From an uncultured Chitinophagaceae bacterium (GTDB taxonomy: Bacteria; Bacteroidota; Bacteroidia; Chitinophagales; Chitinophagaceae): a stretch of 64,000 nt of DNA. The notes beneath the pieces were generated by a model. That model was given only the letters and a program-made list of their open reading frames with translations, did no database searches and was not told the DNA's origin. Below are positions 25,535-34,167 of the stretch, one piece after another (within the stretch, counting starts at the first letter, position 1; the number at the start of each line of letters is the position of its first letter). The stretch covers positions 133,018 to 197,017 of the forward strand of contig CAKZFX010000016.1 in the NCBI GenBank assembly GCA_936908745.1. Direction: 5' to 3'. Both the position numbers and the translations under genes were made by a program.

Positions 25535-26374
25535 CTATTCTTTCGCTGCAAGTGATTTGTCATATACAAACCGCACCATTGCATTCTTCTTTTCGTCGGA
25601 AGTAAGATACAATTGATAGCGTTTGTCTCCGGCTGTTACGATCATCAGGGCAGTGTTCGGGGGAATGGTTCCCATGTTTTCGCCAACCATCACCACTTCC
25701 TGGACGGTTTTCTGAAGATCAATCTTCACCTTCATCGAAACAGGTTTGGTTGTTAGCATCTTGCGCGACACTTCGGGCATGTCATTTACATATACAGAAA
25801 TCGTATCGCCATCCACGACGCCATTATCATAAAAATCAAGCTGTACGTAACCGGTATCCACATAAATGGTTTTTACCAGTTCGCTTTTCCGGTCTGTCAG
25901 CTTTGGCGGCAGCGGTGGTTTGAAAGCCGACTTATTAAATCGTGTCAGCACGATGGTGCCCGGAGGGCATGTGGACTTATTATCCATCGTACGGCCTGTC
26001 CACGAACCACGCAACTGTTCTTCCGTAGTTACATTGCCGCTGCCTTTATGATAAACAAGTGTATAATTCTTGATACAGGGAATACAATCGGCCGGGATGC
26101 GGAACGTAGTTACCCCTAACTCACTGATCAAAGCGGTATCACTCTTATAGCTGCCGCCGAAAGTTTCCTTTACAAAATTGCTGGTATCGGAAAAGTGATA
26201 AGAAACGCCGGTCACTTTGCCACCGTTGGCAGTGATCTGCAACTCTATATTATACACAGGAAAACAGCCCCCCGGTTCCATTACCAGCTTGCCCCGCCAG
26301 ATACCGTTAATATCCTGGGCAGATGCACTGCAAACCACAAAAAAGCCAATTAAAAATGATACCGTCCTAAGCAT
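25535..26374 (-). CDS. Secreted lipocalin-like two-domain protein (paralogue A)
   Basis: The 279-residue protein has a signal peptide (MLRTVSFLIGFFVVCSASAQ). The N-terminal domain begins DINGIWRGKLVMEPGG and has the strand pattern of a small calycin barrel, with CIPC and other Cys likely in disulphides. The C-terminal domain (about 185-275) has VQLDFYDNGVVDGDTISVYV, GENMGTIPPNTALMIVTAGD and NAMVRFVYD. The next gene upstream has the same two domains plus a long linker. The pair is probably an operon (97 bases apart), read from the promoter at 27568. The biochemical role is unknown. Confidence 0.75.
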   Translation of the reverse strand: MLRTVSFLIGFFVVCSASAQDINGIWRGKLVMEPGGCFPVYNIELQITANGGKVTGVSYHFSDTSNFVKETFGGSYKSDTALISELGVTTFRIPADCIPCIKNYTLVYHKGSGNVTTEEQLRGSWTGRTMDNKSTCPPGTIVLTRFNKSAFKPPLPPKLTDRKSELVKTIYVDTGYVQLDFYDNGVVDGDTISVYVNDMPEVSRKMLTTKPVSMKVKIDLQKTVQEVVMVGENMGTIPPNTALMIVTAGDKRYQLYLTSDEKKNAMVRFVYDKSLAAKE

Positions 26375-26417
26375 GAAAAATGAAAATAGGTGAAAATAAA
26401 TAAGCCACTAAAGAAAA

Positions 26418-26438
26418 CTTGCCTGACGGCAGTCGGGG
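26418..26438. repeat. Diverged CTGCC palindrome
   Basis: CTTGCCTGACGGCAGTCGGGG is a diverged copy of the CCTGCC-n4-GGCAGG element, located between the two paralogues. Confidence 0.4.
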
Positions 26439-26471
26439 TACAGAAACGGTAAAGCACTTGTTTTATAAAAA

Positions 26472-27560
26472 CTACTTAGGCTTTTCGTACCGGAACCTGA
26501 CAACAGCGTTCTTCTGCTCTGTGGACGTGATACGTACCTCAAAACGTTGCTCGCCTGCCTCTACAATCATCAAAGATGTGTTGGGCGGTATGCGGCCGAG
26601 GTTTTCTGCCACCATCACCAGCTCATGGTCAGGGTTCTCTTCGTCCATTTTGAACTTAAGTATCAATGGGGCTGCGGTCAGTCTTTTATTCGACAACACC
26701 AGTTTGTTGTCCATATATACAGAAATGCTGTCGTCGTCAATTTCGCCGTTGTCATAAATCTTCACAATGACATTTTCGTCATTTACGACCAGCGACTTTG
26801 CCAACTCGTTGACACGGTTCTTGATGACAGGTGGTGCAGGTAGTTTTACGGGTGGATCCTTCTTGGTTACCGGCGGATCGATCTTTGGGGCGGGATCAGT
26901 TATGGGCGCCCGCGTAATGCCCGGGTCGGTGGTCGGATTTTTTACCGGTGGTTTCACTACCGGGTTCTTCTTTGCCACCGGGGGGTCTTTCTTTACCGGG
27001 GGATTCGTTTTTGTCGTGACATCTTTCTTTACAGGAGGAAGCGGAGTGGCATTCTTTCGCAAAAAAGGTTCGAGGTAAAACTCAGACTCAACCACCCGGC
27101 GCAGGAATACCTTACCTCTGCCGCAATCGCCCCAATAGGAACTATCGCCAGGCTTGGGATTTTCATCGCGGCCGATATAAGAACCTTCTAAATACTCTTC
27201 CCTGCCGGAACGGGAATAGGTAAGATTATAATTCATAATGCAGGTGGTGCCGCCCATCAGGCTCGTCACTTCCACTGTTCTTATTTCTTTGATGCGAAGA
27301 TTCTTGGAAGAACTGATAAAATTTCCTGTCATGGTCGCCTTTCCATAAAAACGAACATCCAGGTAGGAATAGGAAACACCACTGGCAGGATAACCATTCT
27401 TCTTATGTGAAAGCTGGAACTCCAGTTTATAAGTTGAATTATCACTCGATTTAAAATAGCCTTTCCAGATACCGGTAAGGTCTTGCGAGAAAACAACTGT
27501 TGCAGGTGCAGACGCTAACAACAAAAACAGGAAAAAGGTCTTAACTAAAAAATATTTCAT
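26472..27560 (-). CDS. Secreted lipocalin-like protein with Pro/Lys-rich linker (paralogue B)
   Basis: From the ATG at 27560 (a GTG precedes it) the 362-residue product has a signal peptide (MKYFLVKTFFLFLLLAS..FSQ). A calycin-like domain starts DLTGIWKGYFKSSDNSTYKL. A roughly 70-residue linker of PPVKK/DPPV repeats (about 175-245) separates it from a C-terminal domain nearly parallel to paralogue A: KIYDNGEIDDDSISVYMDN, ENLGRIPPNTSLMIVEAG, NAVVRFRYEK. The Pro/Lys linker could span the peptidoglycan or present the C-terminal domain. Duplication with linker expansion is inferred from the two sequences. Confidence 0.75.
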   Translation of the reverse strand: MKYFLVKTFFLFLLLASAPATVVFSQDLTGIWKGYFKSSDNSTYKLEFQLSHKKNGYPASGVSYSYLDVRFYGKATMTGNFISSSKNLRIKEIRTVEVTSLMGGTTCIMNYNLTYSRSGREEYLEGSYIGRDENPKPGDSSYWGDCGRGKVFLRRVVESEFYLEPFLRKNATPLPPVKKDVTTKTNPPVKKDPPVAKKNPVVKPPVKNPTTDPGITRAPITDPAPKIDPPVTKKDPPVKLPAPPVIKNRVNELAKSLVVNDENVIVKIYDNGEIDDDSISVYMDNKLVLSNKRLTAAPLILKFKMDEENPDHELVMVAENLGRIPPNTSLMIVEAGEQRFEVRITSTEQKNAVVRFRYEKPK

Positions 27561-27567
27561 CACGGAT

Positions 27568-27575
27568 CAAAACTA
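27568..27575 (-). promoter_or_regulatory. -7 element for the paralogue pair
   Basis: On the minus strand TAGTTTTG fits the consensus fully and ends 7 bases before the ATG at 27560, giving a nearly leaderless transcript. Confidence 0.6.
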
Positions 27576-27725
27576 AACAATCCGTTCGTAACGGGGTTTA
27601 TAGGTGGCAGCAGCCTGTCAATTTTAACAGTAGGTAAAGAGGCCGGGGAATTGAATGCGGGCCAATAAAAGGCAAAACAGGCCTAACTAACCCGTTATAA
27701 AGCCTGAAAATCAGCCGGATTTTGT

Positions 27726-27733
27726 TAAATTTG
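27726..27733 (+). promoter_or_regulatory. -7 element of thrS
   Basis: TAAATTTG matches TAnnTTTG and lies 37 bases upstream of the thrS ATG. Confidence 0.65.
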
Positions 27734-27770
27734 CATCCCGTTAATAAAACGATTTAAAGGAAACTCATTA

Positions 27771-29705
27771 ATGATAAAAATCACCCTTCCCGACGGTTCT
27801 GTCAGGGAATATGAAAAAGGAACCAGCTCGCTGGATATTGCCAAATCTATCTCGGAGGGATTGGCAAGAAAAGTATTGGCTGCCGAAATAAACGGACAGG
27901 TGTGGGATGCCACACGTCCGCTAAATGAAGATGCAACGGTAAAACTGCTGACGTGGAACGATGCAGGTGGCAAAAGCACTTTCTGGCATTCATCTGCTCA
28001 CCTGATGGCCGAAGCTGTAGAAACGGTTTTCCCCGGAGTTAAATTCTGGGTAGGCCCTGCTGTGGACAATGGTTTCTACTATGACATGGACCTTGGCGAT
28101 CGCAAAATCTCAGAAGAAGACCTGGCGATTCTTGAAAAAAGAATGAATGAACTGGCTAAAAAAGGAAATGCATATATCCGCAAAGAGATTTCAAAGCCGG
28201 AAGCCATTCAATTCTTCACCGAAAAAAACGACGAATACAAACTCGACCTGCTGGCCAACCTGGCAGACGGCGAGATCACTTTCTATACACAAGGCGGTTT
28301 TACTGACCTCTGCCGCGGGCCGCATATCCCGAACACATCCTTTATCAAAGCGATAAAGCTGACCAATATTGCCGGTGCGTACTGGAAAGGTGATGAAAAA
28401 AATAAACAACTGACCCGTGTGTATGGTATTACATTCCCTTCTCAAAAAGAACTGGATGAATACCTTGCTATGCTCGAAGAAGCAAAGAAAAGAGATCACC
28501 GCAAACTGGGCAAAGAACTAAGCATCTACACCATGGATGACAATGTGGGCCCGGGCCTGATACTCTGGATGCCAAACGGAACCGTGATCATCGAAGAGCT
28601 GGAAAAGCTGGCAAAAGAAACTGAACTCGACGCCGGTTATAAAAGGGTGGTGACCCCGCATATCGCAAAAGAGAGTATGTACCTCACCAGCGGTCACCTT
28701 CCATACTATGCAGACAGTATGTTCCCGCCAATGGAAATGGACGGCGAACGTTACTACCTGAAAGCGATGAACTGTCCGCACCATCATAAGATCTATGATG
28801 CAGAACCCAAAAGCTATAAAGATCTTCCCTACCGTTTGGCTGAATACGGAACCTGTTACCGTTATGAACAAAGCGGTGAGCTGTTTGGGTTAATGCGTGT
28901 GCGTTGCCTGCACATGAATGATGCGCATATCTACTGTACCAAAGAACAATTTGCGCAGGAATTCAAGGCGGTAAACGATATGTACCTGAAATACTTTAAA
29001 ATTTTTGGTATTGAGAAATACGTGATGCGTCTTTCATTGCATGACCCGGAAAAACTGGGACAGAAATATGTTAATGAACCGGAGCTGTGGCTCGAAACGG
29101 AAGAATTGGTACGCAGTGTGCTTATAGAAACAGGTGTTCCTTTTGTGGAAGTAAAAGGCGAAGGCGCTTTCTACGGACCCAAAATTGACGTACAGATATG
29201 GAGTGCGATCGGCCGTGAATTTACACTGGCTACCAACCAGGTGGACTTTGCACAGAGCCGTAGCTTCAAACTATCGTATACCAATAAAGAAAACGAACCG
29301 GAAATTCCATTGATCATTCACCGTGCGCCGTTGGGTACACATGAACGTTTTATCGGCTTCCTGTTAGAACACTATGCCGGCAAATTCCCGTTGTGGCTGG
29401 CGCCGGTACAGGTAAAAGTGTTGCCGATCAGCGATAAATATCTCGACTATGCGAAATCTGTTTCGGCAAAACTGAAAAAAGCGGATATTCGTGCAGAGGT
29501 AGACGACCGCAACGAAAAAATCGGTAAGAAAATCCGCGATACTGAACTGATGAAAGTGCCTTATATGCTGGTGGTAGGTGAAAAGGAAATGACAGAAAAC
29601 CAGGTGGCCGTTCGTAAACAAGGTAAAGGTGATGCGGGTGTGAAAGGGGTGGATGAATTTATTGCCGAAGCGGTGGCAGAAATTCGTGAACGCAAAGCAG
29701 AATAG
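27771..29705 (+). CDS. thrS: Threonyl-tRNA synthetase
   Basis: The 644-residue class II synthetase is full length. It has an N-terminal TGS domain (1-60) and an editing domain with the HSSAHLMAEAVETVFP and CRGPHIPNT motifs. The catalytic core carries MNCPHHHKIY and RYEQSGEL, and motif 3 is HRAPLGTHERFIGFLLEHY. The C-terminal anticodon-binding domain runs from about 540. Zinc-site Cys and His residues are present in NCPHH and in MNDAHIYC. It charges tRNA-Thr in the cytosol. It is followed closely by infC, the usual thrS-infC order. Confidence 0.99.
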   Translation: MIKITLPDGSVREYEKGTSSLDIAKSISEGLARKVLAAEINGQVWDATRPLNEDATVKLLTWNDAGGKSTFWHSSAHLMAEAVETVFPGVKFWVGPAVDNGFYYDMDLGDRKISEEDLAILEKRMNELAKKGNAYIRKEISKPEAIQFFTEKNDEYKLDLLANLADGEITFYTQGGFTDLCRGPHIPNTSFIKAIKLTNIAGAYWKGDEKNKQLTRVYGITFPSQKELDEYLAMLEEAKKRDHRKLGKELSIYTMDDNVGPGLILWMPNGTVIIEELEKLAKETELDAGYKRVVTPHIAKESMYLTSGHLPYYADSMFPPMEMDGERYYLKAMNCPHHHKIYDAEPKSYKDLPYRLAEYGTCYRYEQSGELFGLMRVRCLHMNDAHIYCTKEQFAQEFKAVNDMYLKYFKIFGIEKYVMRLSLHDPEKLGQKYVNEPELWLETEELVRSVLIETGVPFVEVKGEGAFYGPKIDVQIWSAIGREFTLATNQVDFAQSRSFKLSYTNKENEPEIPLIIHRAPLGTHERFIGFLLEHYAGKFPLWLAPVQVKVLPISDKYLDYAKSVSAKLKKADIRAEVDDRNEKIGKKIRDTELMKVPYMLVVGEKEMTENQVAVRKQGKGDAGVKGVDEFIAEAVAEIRERKAE

Positions 29706-29720
29706 TTGTAATTTCAATAG

Positions 29721-29748
29721 CCCTATTTCCCTGGATAGGGTTTTATAA
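29721..29748 (+). terminator. Weak hairpin between thrS and infC
   Basis: CCCTAT/ATAGGG (29721-29726 with 29735-29740) is followed by TTTTAT. It could be a partial terminator or an infC leader element. Confidence 0.4.
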
Positions 29749-29795
29749 AAGACCAAAATGCCTCAACAGGGAAGAGGTTCATTTAAAAAAGATAA

Positions 29796-30434
29796 ATGGC
29801 AGTACCACAAAAACCCGGTGGCGGGTTCAACAGACCACCAGGCCAGGGCGGAGGTTTTAAACCCGGCGGTGGCGGTTTTAACAAAGGCGGATTCAGGAAC
29901 AGGTTCCCCCCGCGAAAAGAAGCGGAACACCGCATCAATCAATTCATCCGTGCAGCGGAAGTTCGTCTCGTAGGTGAAAATGTAGAAGTTGGTATTTACA
30001 GTACGCAGGATGCGCTGAGAATGGCAAAAGAACAGGAGCTGGATCTCGTGGAAATTTCTCCGCAAGTTGATCCGCCTGTATGTAAGATCATCGACTATAA
30101 TAAATTCCTCTACGATAAGAAGAAGAAAGAAAAAGAAATGAAGGCCAAGAGCAAGGTTTCCGAAGTAAAGGAAATCCGCTTTACGCCTAATACAGACGAC
30201 CATGACTTTGACTTCAAAGCCAAGCATGCGCTTGAGTTTTTGAAAGATGGCAACAAGGTGAAAGCCTATGTGCAATTCAAAGGCCGTGCAATCCAGTTCC
30301 AGGACAGGGGACAACTATTGCTGCTGAAATTTGCAGAAAGACTGGCCGACGCTGGTGTGCTGGAAAACATGCCGAAGATGGAAGGCCGTCGTATGCTGGC
30401 AATGTTTGCGCCCAAAGGCAGTAAAAAGAAATAA
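29796..30434 (+). CDS. infC: Translation initiation factor IF-3
   Basis: The 212-residue protein has a Gly-rich, Arg/Lys-containing N-terminal extension of about 40 residues (GGGFNRPPGQGGGFKPGG). The IF-3 N-domain (HRINQFIRAAEVRLVGEN..EQELDLVEISPQVDPPVCKI) and C-domain (VKEIRFTPNTDDHDFDFKAK, FKGRAIQFQDRGQ) follow. It binds the 30S subunit and checks start-codon and tRNA-fMet fit. It starts with ATG, not the rare AUU used for autoregulation in enteric bacteria. Unusually, rpmI and rplT do not follow directly but lie 3.4 kb downstream. Confidence 0.97.
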   Translation: MAVPQKPGGGFNRPPGQGGGFKPGGGGFNKGGFRNRFPPRKEAEHRINQFIRAAEVRLVGENVEVGIYSTQDALRMAKEQELDLVEISPQVDPPVCKIIDYNKFLYDKKKKEKEMKAKSKVSEVKEIRFTPNTDDHDFDFKAKHALEFLKDGNKVKAYVQFKGRAIQFQDRGQLLLLKFAERLADAGVLENMPKMEGRRMLAMFAPKGSKKK

Positions 30435-30454
30435 GTTTACTTTACGCATACAGG

Positions 30455-30485
30455 AACCGCTTCAATCCCATGAGGCGGTTTTTTT
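30455..30485 (+). terminator. infC terminator
   Basis: The 10-bp stem AACCGCTTCA/TGAGGCGGTT (one wobble; 30455-30464 with 30471-30480) is followed by five T. Confidence 0.9.
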
Positions 30486-30577
30486 ATGCCCATAACCGGG
30501 GAAAAAACCAGTTAAATTTTCTACTCTACCGGGAACAAGCTATTTTGAAACATTATTTATTTAAAAAAACTGCTTTT

Positions 30578-31036
30578 ATGAAAAATGTATCGTTGGTTTT
30601 GGCCGTAGTTGCGCTGTTTTTAGTGTCCTGCAAATCTGCAGACAAAAAAGTGCCGCAGATCGCAGCCGACTTCTGTAACTGTTTTACACAAATGGAAAAG
30701 GACATGAGCCCGGAATCTAAAAGCCTGTTTACAAAAGCGGCTGAATCAGCTGATCCTGAAAAAGCAATTGAAGAAGGGATCACAGCATTGGATGAAGAAA
30801 CGCAACTGAAGGTCGGCCAGGAATTCATGGCATTCGGAGACCTTGAAAACGAAAACTCTGAAGTAGGCCGTTGCATGAAAAATGTAGAAAAAAAATACGA
30901 CAATGAGTACACCCTGAACCAGTCCAAATTTGTCAGCAAAGTCATTAAGGAACTGGAGAAAAAGCCGGGTTGCGACTTCACCGCTTCACTGCTGAAAATG
31001 GGTTTGAAAGTACAGGATAAAGAAAAAGGCAAATAA
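30578..31036 (+). CDS. Lipoprotein of unknown function
   Basis: From the ATG at 30578 the 152-residue product is an SPII lipoprotein (MKNVSLVLAVVALFLVSC, Cys18). Shortly after comes the motif ADFCNCFTQMEKDM, then helical segments and two further Cys (GRCMKNVEKKYDNEY, KPGCDFTASLL). The FCNC plus later C pattern recurs in small exported Bacteroidota proteins and probably forms disulphides. A longer frame from 30470 overlaps the infC terminator and is rejected. It is one of two genes lying between infC and rpmI. Confidence 0.75.
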   Translation: MKNVSLVLAVVALFLVSCKSADKKVPQIAADFCNCFTQMEKDMSPESKSLFTKAAESADPEKAIEEGITALDEETQLKVGQEFMAFGDLENENSEVGRCMKNVEKKYDNEYTLNQSKFVSKVIKELEKKPGCDFTASLLKMGLKVQDKEKGK

Positions 31037-31087
31037 CTATTACCCGGCCCTGCTAAGGCAGCCGGTTGCCACTTATCATAAAGCTGC

Positions 31088-31119
31088 ACGGCATGGAGGG
31101 TTTGCTCTTTCCATGCCGT
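31088..31119 (+). terminator. Hairpin after the 30578 lipoprotein
   Basis: The 10-bp perfect stem ACGGCATGGA/TCCATGCCGT (31088-31097 with 31110-31119) is followed by ATCTTT. Confidence 0.65.
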
Positions 31120-31155
31120 ATCTTTCCTCATTATTCATTTTCTAAATATCCACTT

Positions 31156-33681
31156 ATGCAATTGATGAAAAGAGGTTATGGGTTTGCCATAGCATTTTCT
31201 CTGTTAAGTACCCTGGCAGTAGCACAGCCCGGCAGCAGACCCGACAGCACCCGCTCTGGTGCAGGTATGCGGCCGCCCACATCCGGCCCCAAGCCTTTTG
31301 CTGAGGTTATCACGGCAAAAGCGAAAACCGACGACGGTTTATTTAAAGTGCACAAACAGGATGATAAATACTTCTTTGAAATTCCTGACAACATGCTGGG
31401 AAGAGATATCCTCGTGGTCAGCAGGATCTCCAAAGCAGCAGCAGGTATGCGCAATGGTTTCTTTGGCTATGCCGGCGACCAGATCGGGCAAAATGTTGTC
31501 CGTTTTGAAAAAGGACCGAACAACAAAATATTCCTGCGCAATATCTCTTTTGCGGAATATGCAAAAGACTCCACTTCGCCGATGTTTGCGGCGGTAACCA
31601 ACTCAAACATCCAGCCCATCGCTGCATCGTTTGACATCAAAGCATTCTCCAAAGACTCAACAGGCAGCGTTATTGAGATCACTGACTATATCAGCGGTGA
31701 TAATGATATCCTGTTCTTCAACAGTTCGGTAAAAAACTCGCAACGTATCGGCATGGTGCAAAGCGATAAATCATATATCGTGGGTGTACGTTCCTACCCG
31801 CTCAATGTTGAGATCAACACTGTAAAAACCTATTCAAGAATGCCGGCACCGGCTTCCATACCGGGTGTGTCATCGGCTGCGCCGGGCAATATCACTGTAG
31901 AATTAAACACTTCTATGGTAGTGCTGCCCGAAAAACCCATGCAGGCAAGATACTTTGACCCTCGTGTCGGTTACTTCGCTGTGGGGTATACCGACTTTGA
32001 TCTCAACCCGCAAGGTGTAAAACCGGTGGTGATGGTAAAAAGATGGAGACTCGAACCAAAAGACGAAGACATTGCTAAATACAAAAGAGGTGAACTCGTA
32101 GAACCCAAAAAGCAGATCATATTCTATATTGATCCGGCTACGCCTAAAAAATGGGTACCATACCTTATACAAGGAGTGAACGACTGGCAGAAATCATTTG
32201 AAAAAGCCGGTTTCAAAAATGCCATCGTCGCTAAAACAGCGCCGACAAAAGCCGAAGACCCTGAATGGAGCCTGGAAGACGCCCGCTACTCAGCGGTTGT
32301 TTACAAACCATCGGATGTGCCTAACGCAAGCGGCCCGAGTATCTCAGACCCACGCAGTGGCGAGATCATGGAAAGCCATATCAACTGGTACCATAATGTA
32401 ATGGAACTGCTGCGCAACTGGTACTTTGTTCAGTGTTCGCCTGTTGATCCTGCCGCACGTAAAATGGTATTTGATGATGAACTGATGGGCCAACTGATCC
32501 GTTTTGTTTCTTCTCACGAAGTAGGTCATACCTTAGGTCTGCGTCATAACTATGGTTCAAGCTCAACTGTGCCGGTCGAAAACCTGCGCAACAAAGCATG
32601 GGTGGAAGCCAATGGTCACACGCCTTCTATTATGGACTATGCCCGTTTTAACTACGTGGCGCAGCCGGAAGACAATATCAGCCAGGTAGGTTTGTTTCCA
32701 AGGATCGGTGACTATGATGATTGGGCCATCGAGTGGGGGTACAAACGTTTTGACCAGTTTGACAGCCCGGAGGCGGAAAAATCATACCTCAACAAATGGG
32801 TGATCGAAAAACTGAAAAACAAACGTCTCTGGTTTGGTACAGAAACCAATCCTGATGATCCGCGCAGCCAGCGTGAGCAGGTAGGTGATGATGCAATGAA
32901 AGGAAGCATGTATGGTATTAAAAACCTGCAACGCATTGTTCCTAACTTATTGGAGTGGACCAAACAACCAAACGATGACTATGAAGGACTGCGTGATATG
33001 TATGCACAGGTAAACTCTCAATTCCAGATGTATATGGGCCATGTAGCGAAATATGTGGCGGGTGTGATGGAAACGCCTAAAATGCAGGAAGAAACAGGAC
33101 CTGTTTATGAAGTGGTTGCTAAAGCCAAACAAAGAGAGGCAGTTGAATTTTTGAATAAACAACTATTCGCAACGCCAACATGGCTGATCAATAATGACGT
33201 TTACAGCCGCACCGGGCAAGACGGGTTGACGGTGATCGGTGGCGTACAGGATAATATCCTGGGCCAGCTGATGAGCAGCCGCACGCTTGCCAAACTGGTA
33301 AGCGCTGAAGCTACAAGCGGCGCATCGGCTTATCAACTGACCGATCTTTTCAGCGACCTGAAAAAAGGTATCTGGTCTGAATTGCCCACAAGAAAGCCGA
33401 TCGACACTTACCGCAGAAACCTCCAGAAATCGTATGTAAACATTTTGGACAGGTTGCTGAACCCGGCCCCGGCGCCATCCTTGGGTGGTATGACATTCTC
33501 TATCGGCGTATCCTCTTCGTATGTGGATAAAACTGATATTAAGAGCGTCGTAAGGGCCCATCTGGCAGCTTTGAAAGCAGAAGTTACAGCTGCTGCCACC
33601 GGCACAACGGATCTTTTGAGCAAGTATCACTTACAGGATGTTGCCAAGAGAATTGACAAGGTGTTGAATCCCAAAGACTAA
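31156..33681 (+). CDS. Exported zinc metalloprotease (DUF5117/DUF5118 family)
   Basis: From the ATG at 31156 (a second in-frame ATG is at 31165) the protein has 841 residues and a signal peptide ending near LAVAQ. A DUF5118-like segment (KPFAEVITAKAKTDDGLFKV) and a DUF5117 domain precede the catalytic domain. The metzincin zinc motif is HEVGHTLGLRH, with His454, Glu455, His458 and His464. The expected Met-turn may be in the downstream SIMDYARFNYV. Family members are periplasmic or secreted, and their substrates are unknown. Together with the 30578 lipoprotein it interrupts the common infC-rpmI-rplT order. Confidence 0.9.
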   Translation: MQLMKRGYGFAIAFSLLSTLAVAQPGSRPDSTRSGAGMRPPTSGPKPFAEVITAKAKTDDGLFKVHKQDDKYFFEIPDNMLGRDILVVSRISKAAAGMRNGFFGYAGDQIGQNVVRFEKGPNNKIFLRNISFAEYAKDSTSPMFAAVTNSNIQPIAASFDIKAFSKDSTGSVIEITDYISGDNDILFFNSSVKNSQRIGMVQSDKSYIVGVRSYPLNVEINTVKTYSRMPAPASIPGVSSAAPGNITVELNTSMVVLPEKPMQARYFDPRVGYFAVGYTDFDLNPQGVKPVVMVKRWRLEPKDEDIAKYKRGELVEPKKQIIFYIDPATPKKWVPYLIQGVNDWQKSFEKAGFKNAIVAKTAPTKAEDPEWSLEDARYSAVVYKPSDVPNASGPSISDPRSGEIMESHINWYHNVMELLRNWYFVQCSPVDPAARKMVFDDELMGQLIRFVSSHEVGHTLGLRHNYGSSSTVPVENLRNKAWVEANGHTPSIMDYARFNYVAQPEDNISQVGLFPRIGDYDDWAIEWGYKRFDQFDSPEAEKSYLNKWVIEKLKNKRLWFGTETNPDDPRSQREQVGDDAMKGSMYGIKNLQRIVPNLLEWTKQPNDDYEGLRDMYAQVNSQFQMYMGHVAKYVAGVMETPKMQEETGPVYEVVAKAKQREAVEFLNKQLFATPTWLINNDVYSRTGQDGLTVIGGVQDNILGQLMSSRTLAKLVSAEATSGASAYQLTDLFSDLKKGIWSELPTRKPIDTYRRNLQKSYVNILDRLLNPAPAPSLGGMTFSIGVSSSYVDKTDIKSVVRAHLAALKAEVTAAATGTTDLLSKYHLQDVAKRIDKVLNPKD

Positions 33682-33710
33682 TATCAATTAATTTACGTAT
33701 CTTTGTAGTA

Positions 33711-33741
33711 AGAGGCCCTTTGTAAAAAGGGTCTCTTTTTT
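33711..33741 (+). terminator. Terminator after the metalloprotease
   Basis: The 11-bp stem AGAGGCCCTTT/AAAGGGTCTCT (one wobble; loop GTAA) is followed by six T. A perfect -7 motif (TATCTTTG, 33698-33705) lies directly before it. Confidence 0.9.
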
Positions 33742-33751
33742 GTTGAAACCC

Positions 33752-33782
33752 TTGGCTGTTATGCTTTTCCTGCGTACCTTTG
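33752..33782 (+). promoter_or_regulatory. Promoter of rpmI-rplT
   Basis: The -33 TTGG (33752-33755) and -7 TACCTTTG (33775-33782) are separated by 19 bases. This is a textbook Bacteroidota primary promoter; transcription should start near 33788. Confidence 0.8.
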
Positions 33783-33787
33783 CAATC

Positions 33788-33889
33788 CCAAAAAAGGGTA
33801 GTTCTTACTAGAACTGATTGCCTGAAGAGGTTCGACAAAGGTCTCCCTGTGGAGAATGCCTCAAAGGTTCAACGTTAATACCGGGTAAA
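33788..33889 (+). promoter_or_regulatory. Structured leader of rpmI (candidate ribosomal-protein autoregulatory element)
   Basis: The roughly 100-base leader contains a perfect hairpin AGTTCT-TACT-AGAACT (33800-33815). A second nested structure follows: GAGG (33827-33830) can pair with CCTC (33859-33862), enclosing TCTCC-CTGT-GGAGA (33842-33855). In other phyla L20 binds such leaders to repress its own operon. That role here is inferred. Confidence 0.5.
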
Positions 33890-34087
33890 ATGCCTAAAGT
33901 AAAAACAAACTCCAGCGCCAAAAAACGCTTTAAAGTAACAGGTACTGGAAAGATCATGCACCAAAAGAGTTTTAAACGTCACATCCTGACGAAAAAATCA
34001 AAAAAGCGTAAGCGTAACATGAGAAAAGACGGAACTGTTTCTCCAACACACGTTGACTTTGTAAAACGCCTGTTACGCCTGAAATAA
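33890..34087 (+). CDS. rpmI: 50S ribosomal protein bL35
   Basis: The 65-residue, strongly basic protein starts MPKVKTNSSAKKRFKVTGTG and contains MHQKSFKRHILTKKSKKRKR, matching bL35 over its full length. A longer frame from 33818 would translate the structured leader and is rejected. It is followed by rplT after 80 bases. It is transcribed from its own promoter because the usual infC neighbour is distant. Confidence 0.98.
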   Translation: MPKVKTNSSAKKRFKVTGTGKIMHQKSFKRHILTKKSKKRKRNMRKDGTVSPTHVDFVKRLLRLK

Positions 34088-34167
34088 GCCCGGCTTATTT
34101 TGCTGAAACAACATTTAAAACTCATGCCGGTTCGTACTTCGTACTTCCGACTTAAAACTTAAAAACT

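Noticed and set aside
29758..29973. 71-codon frame overlapping the infC start
   Set aside because: Out of frame with infC; ends inside it with no conserved pattern.
33818..33889. N-terminal extension of bL35
   Set aside because: It would translate the structured leader downstream of the promoter; bL35 proteins start MPK.
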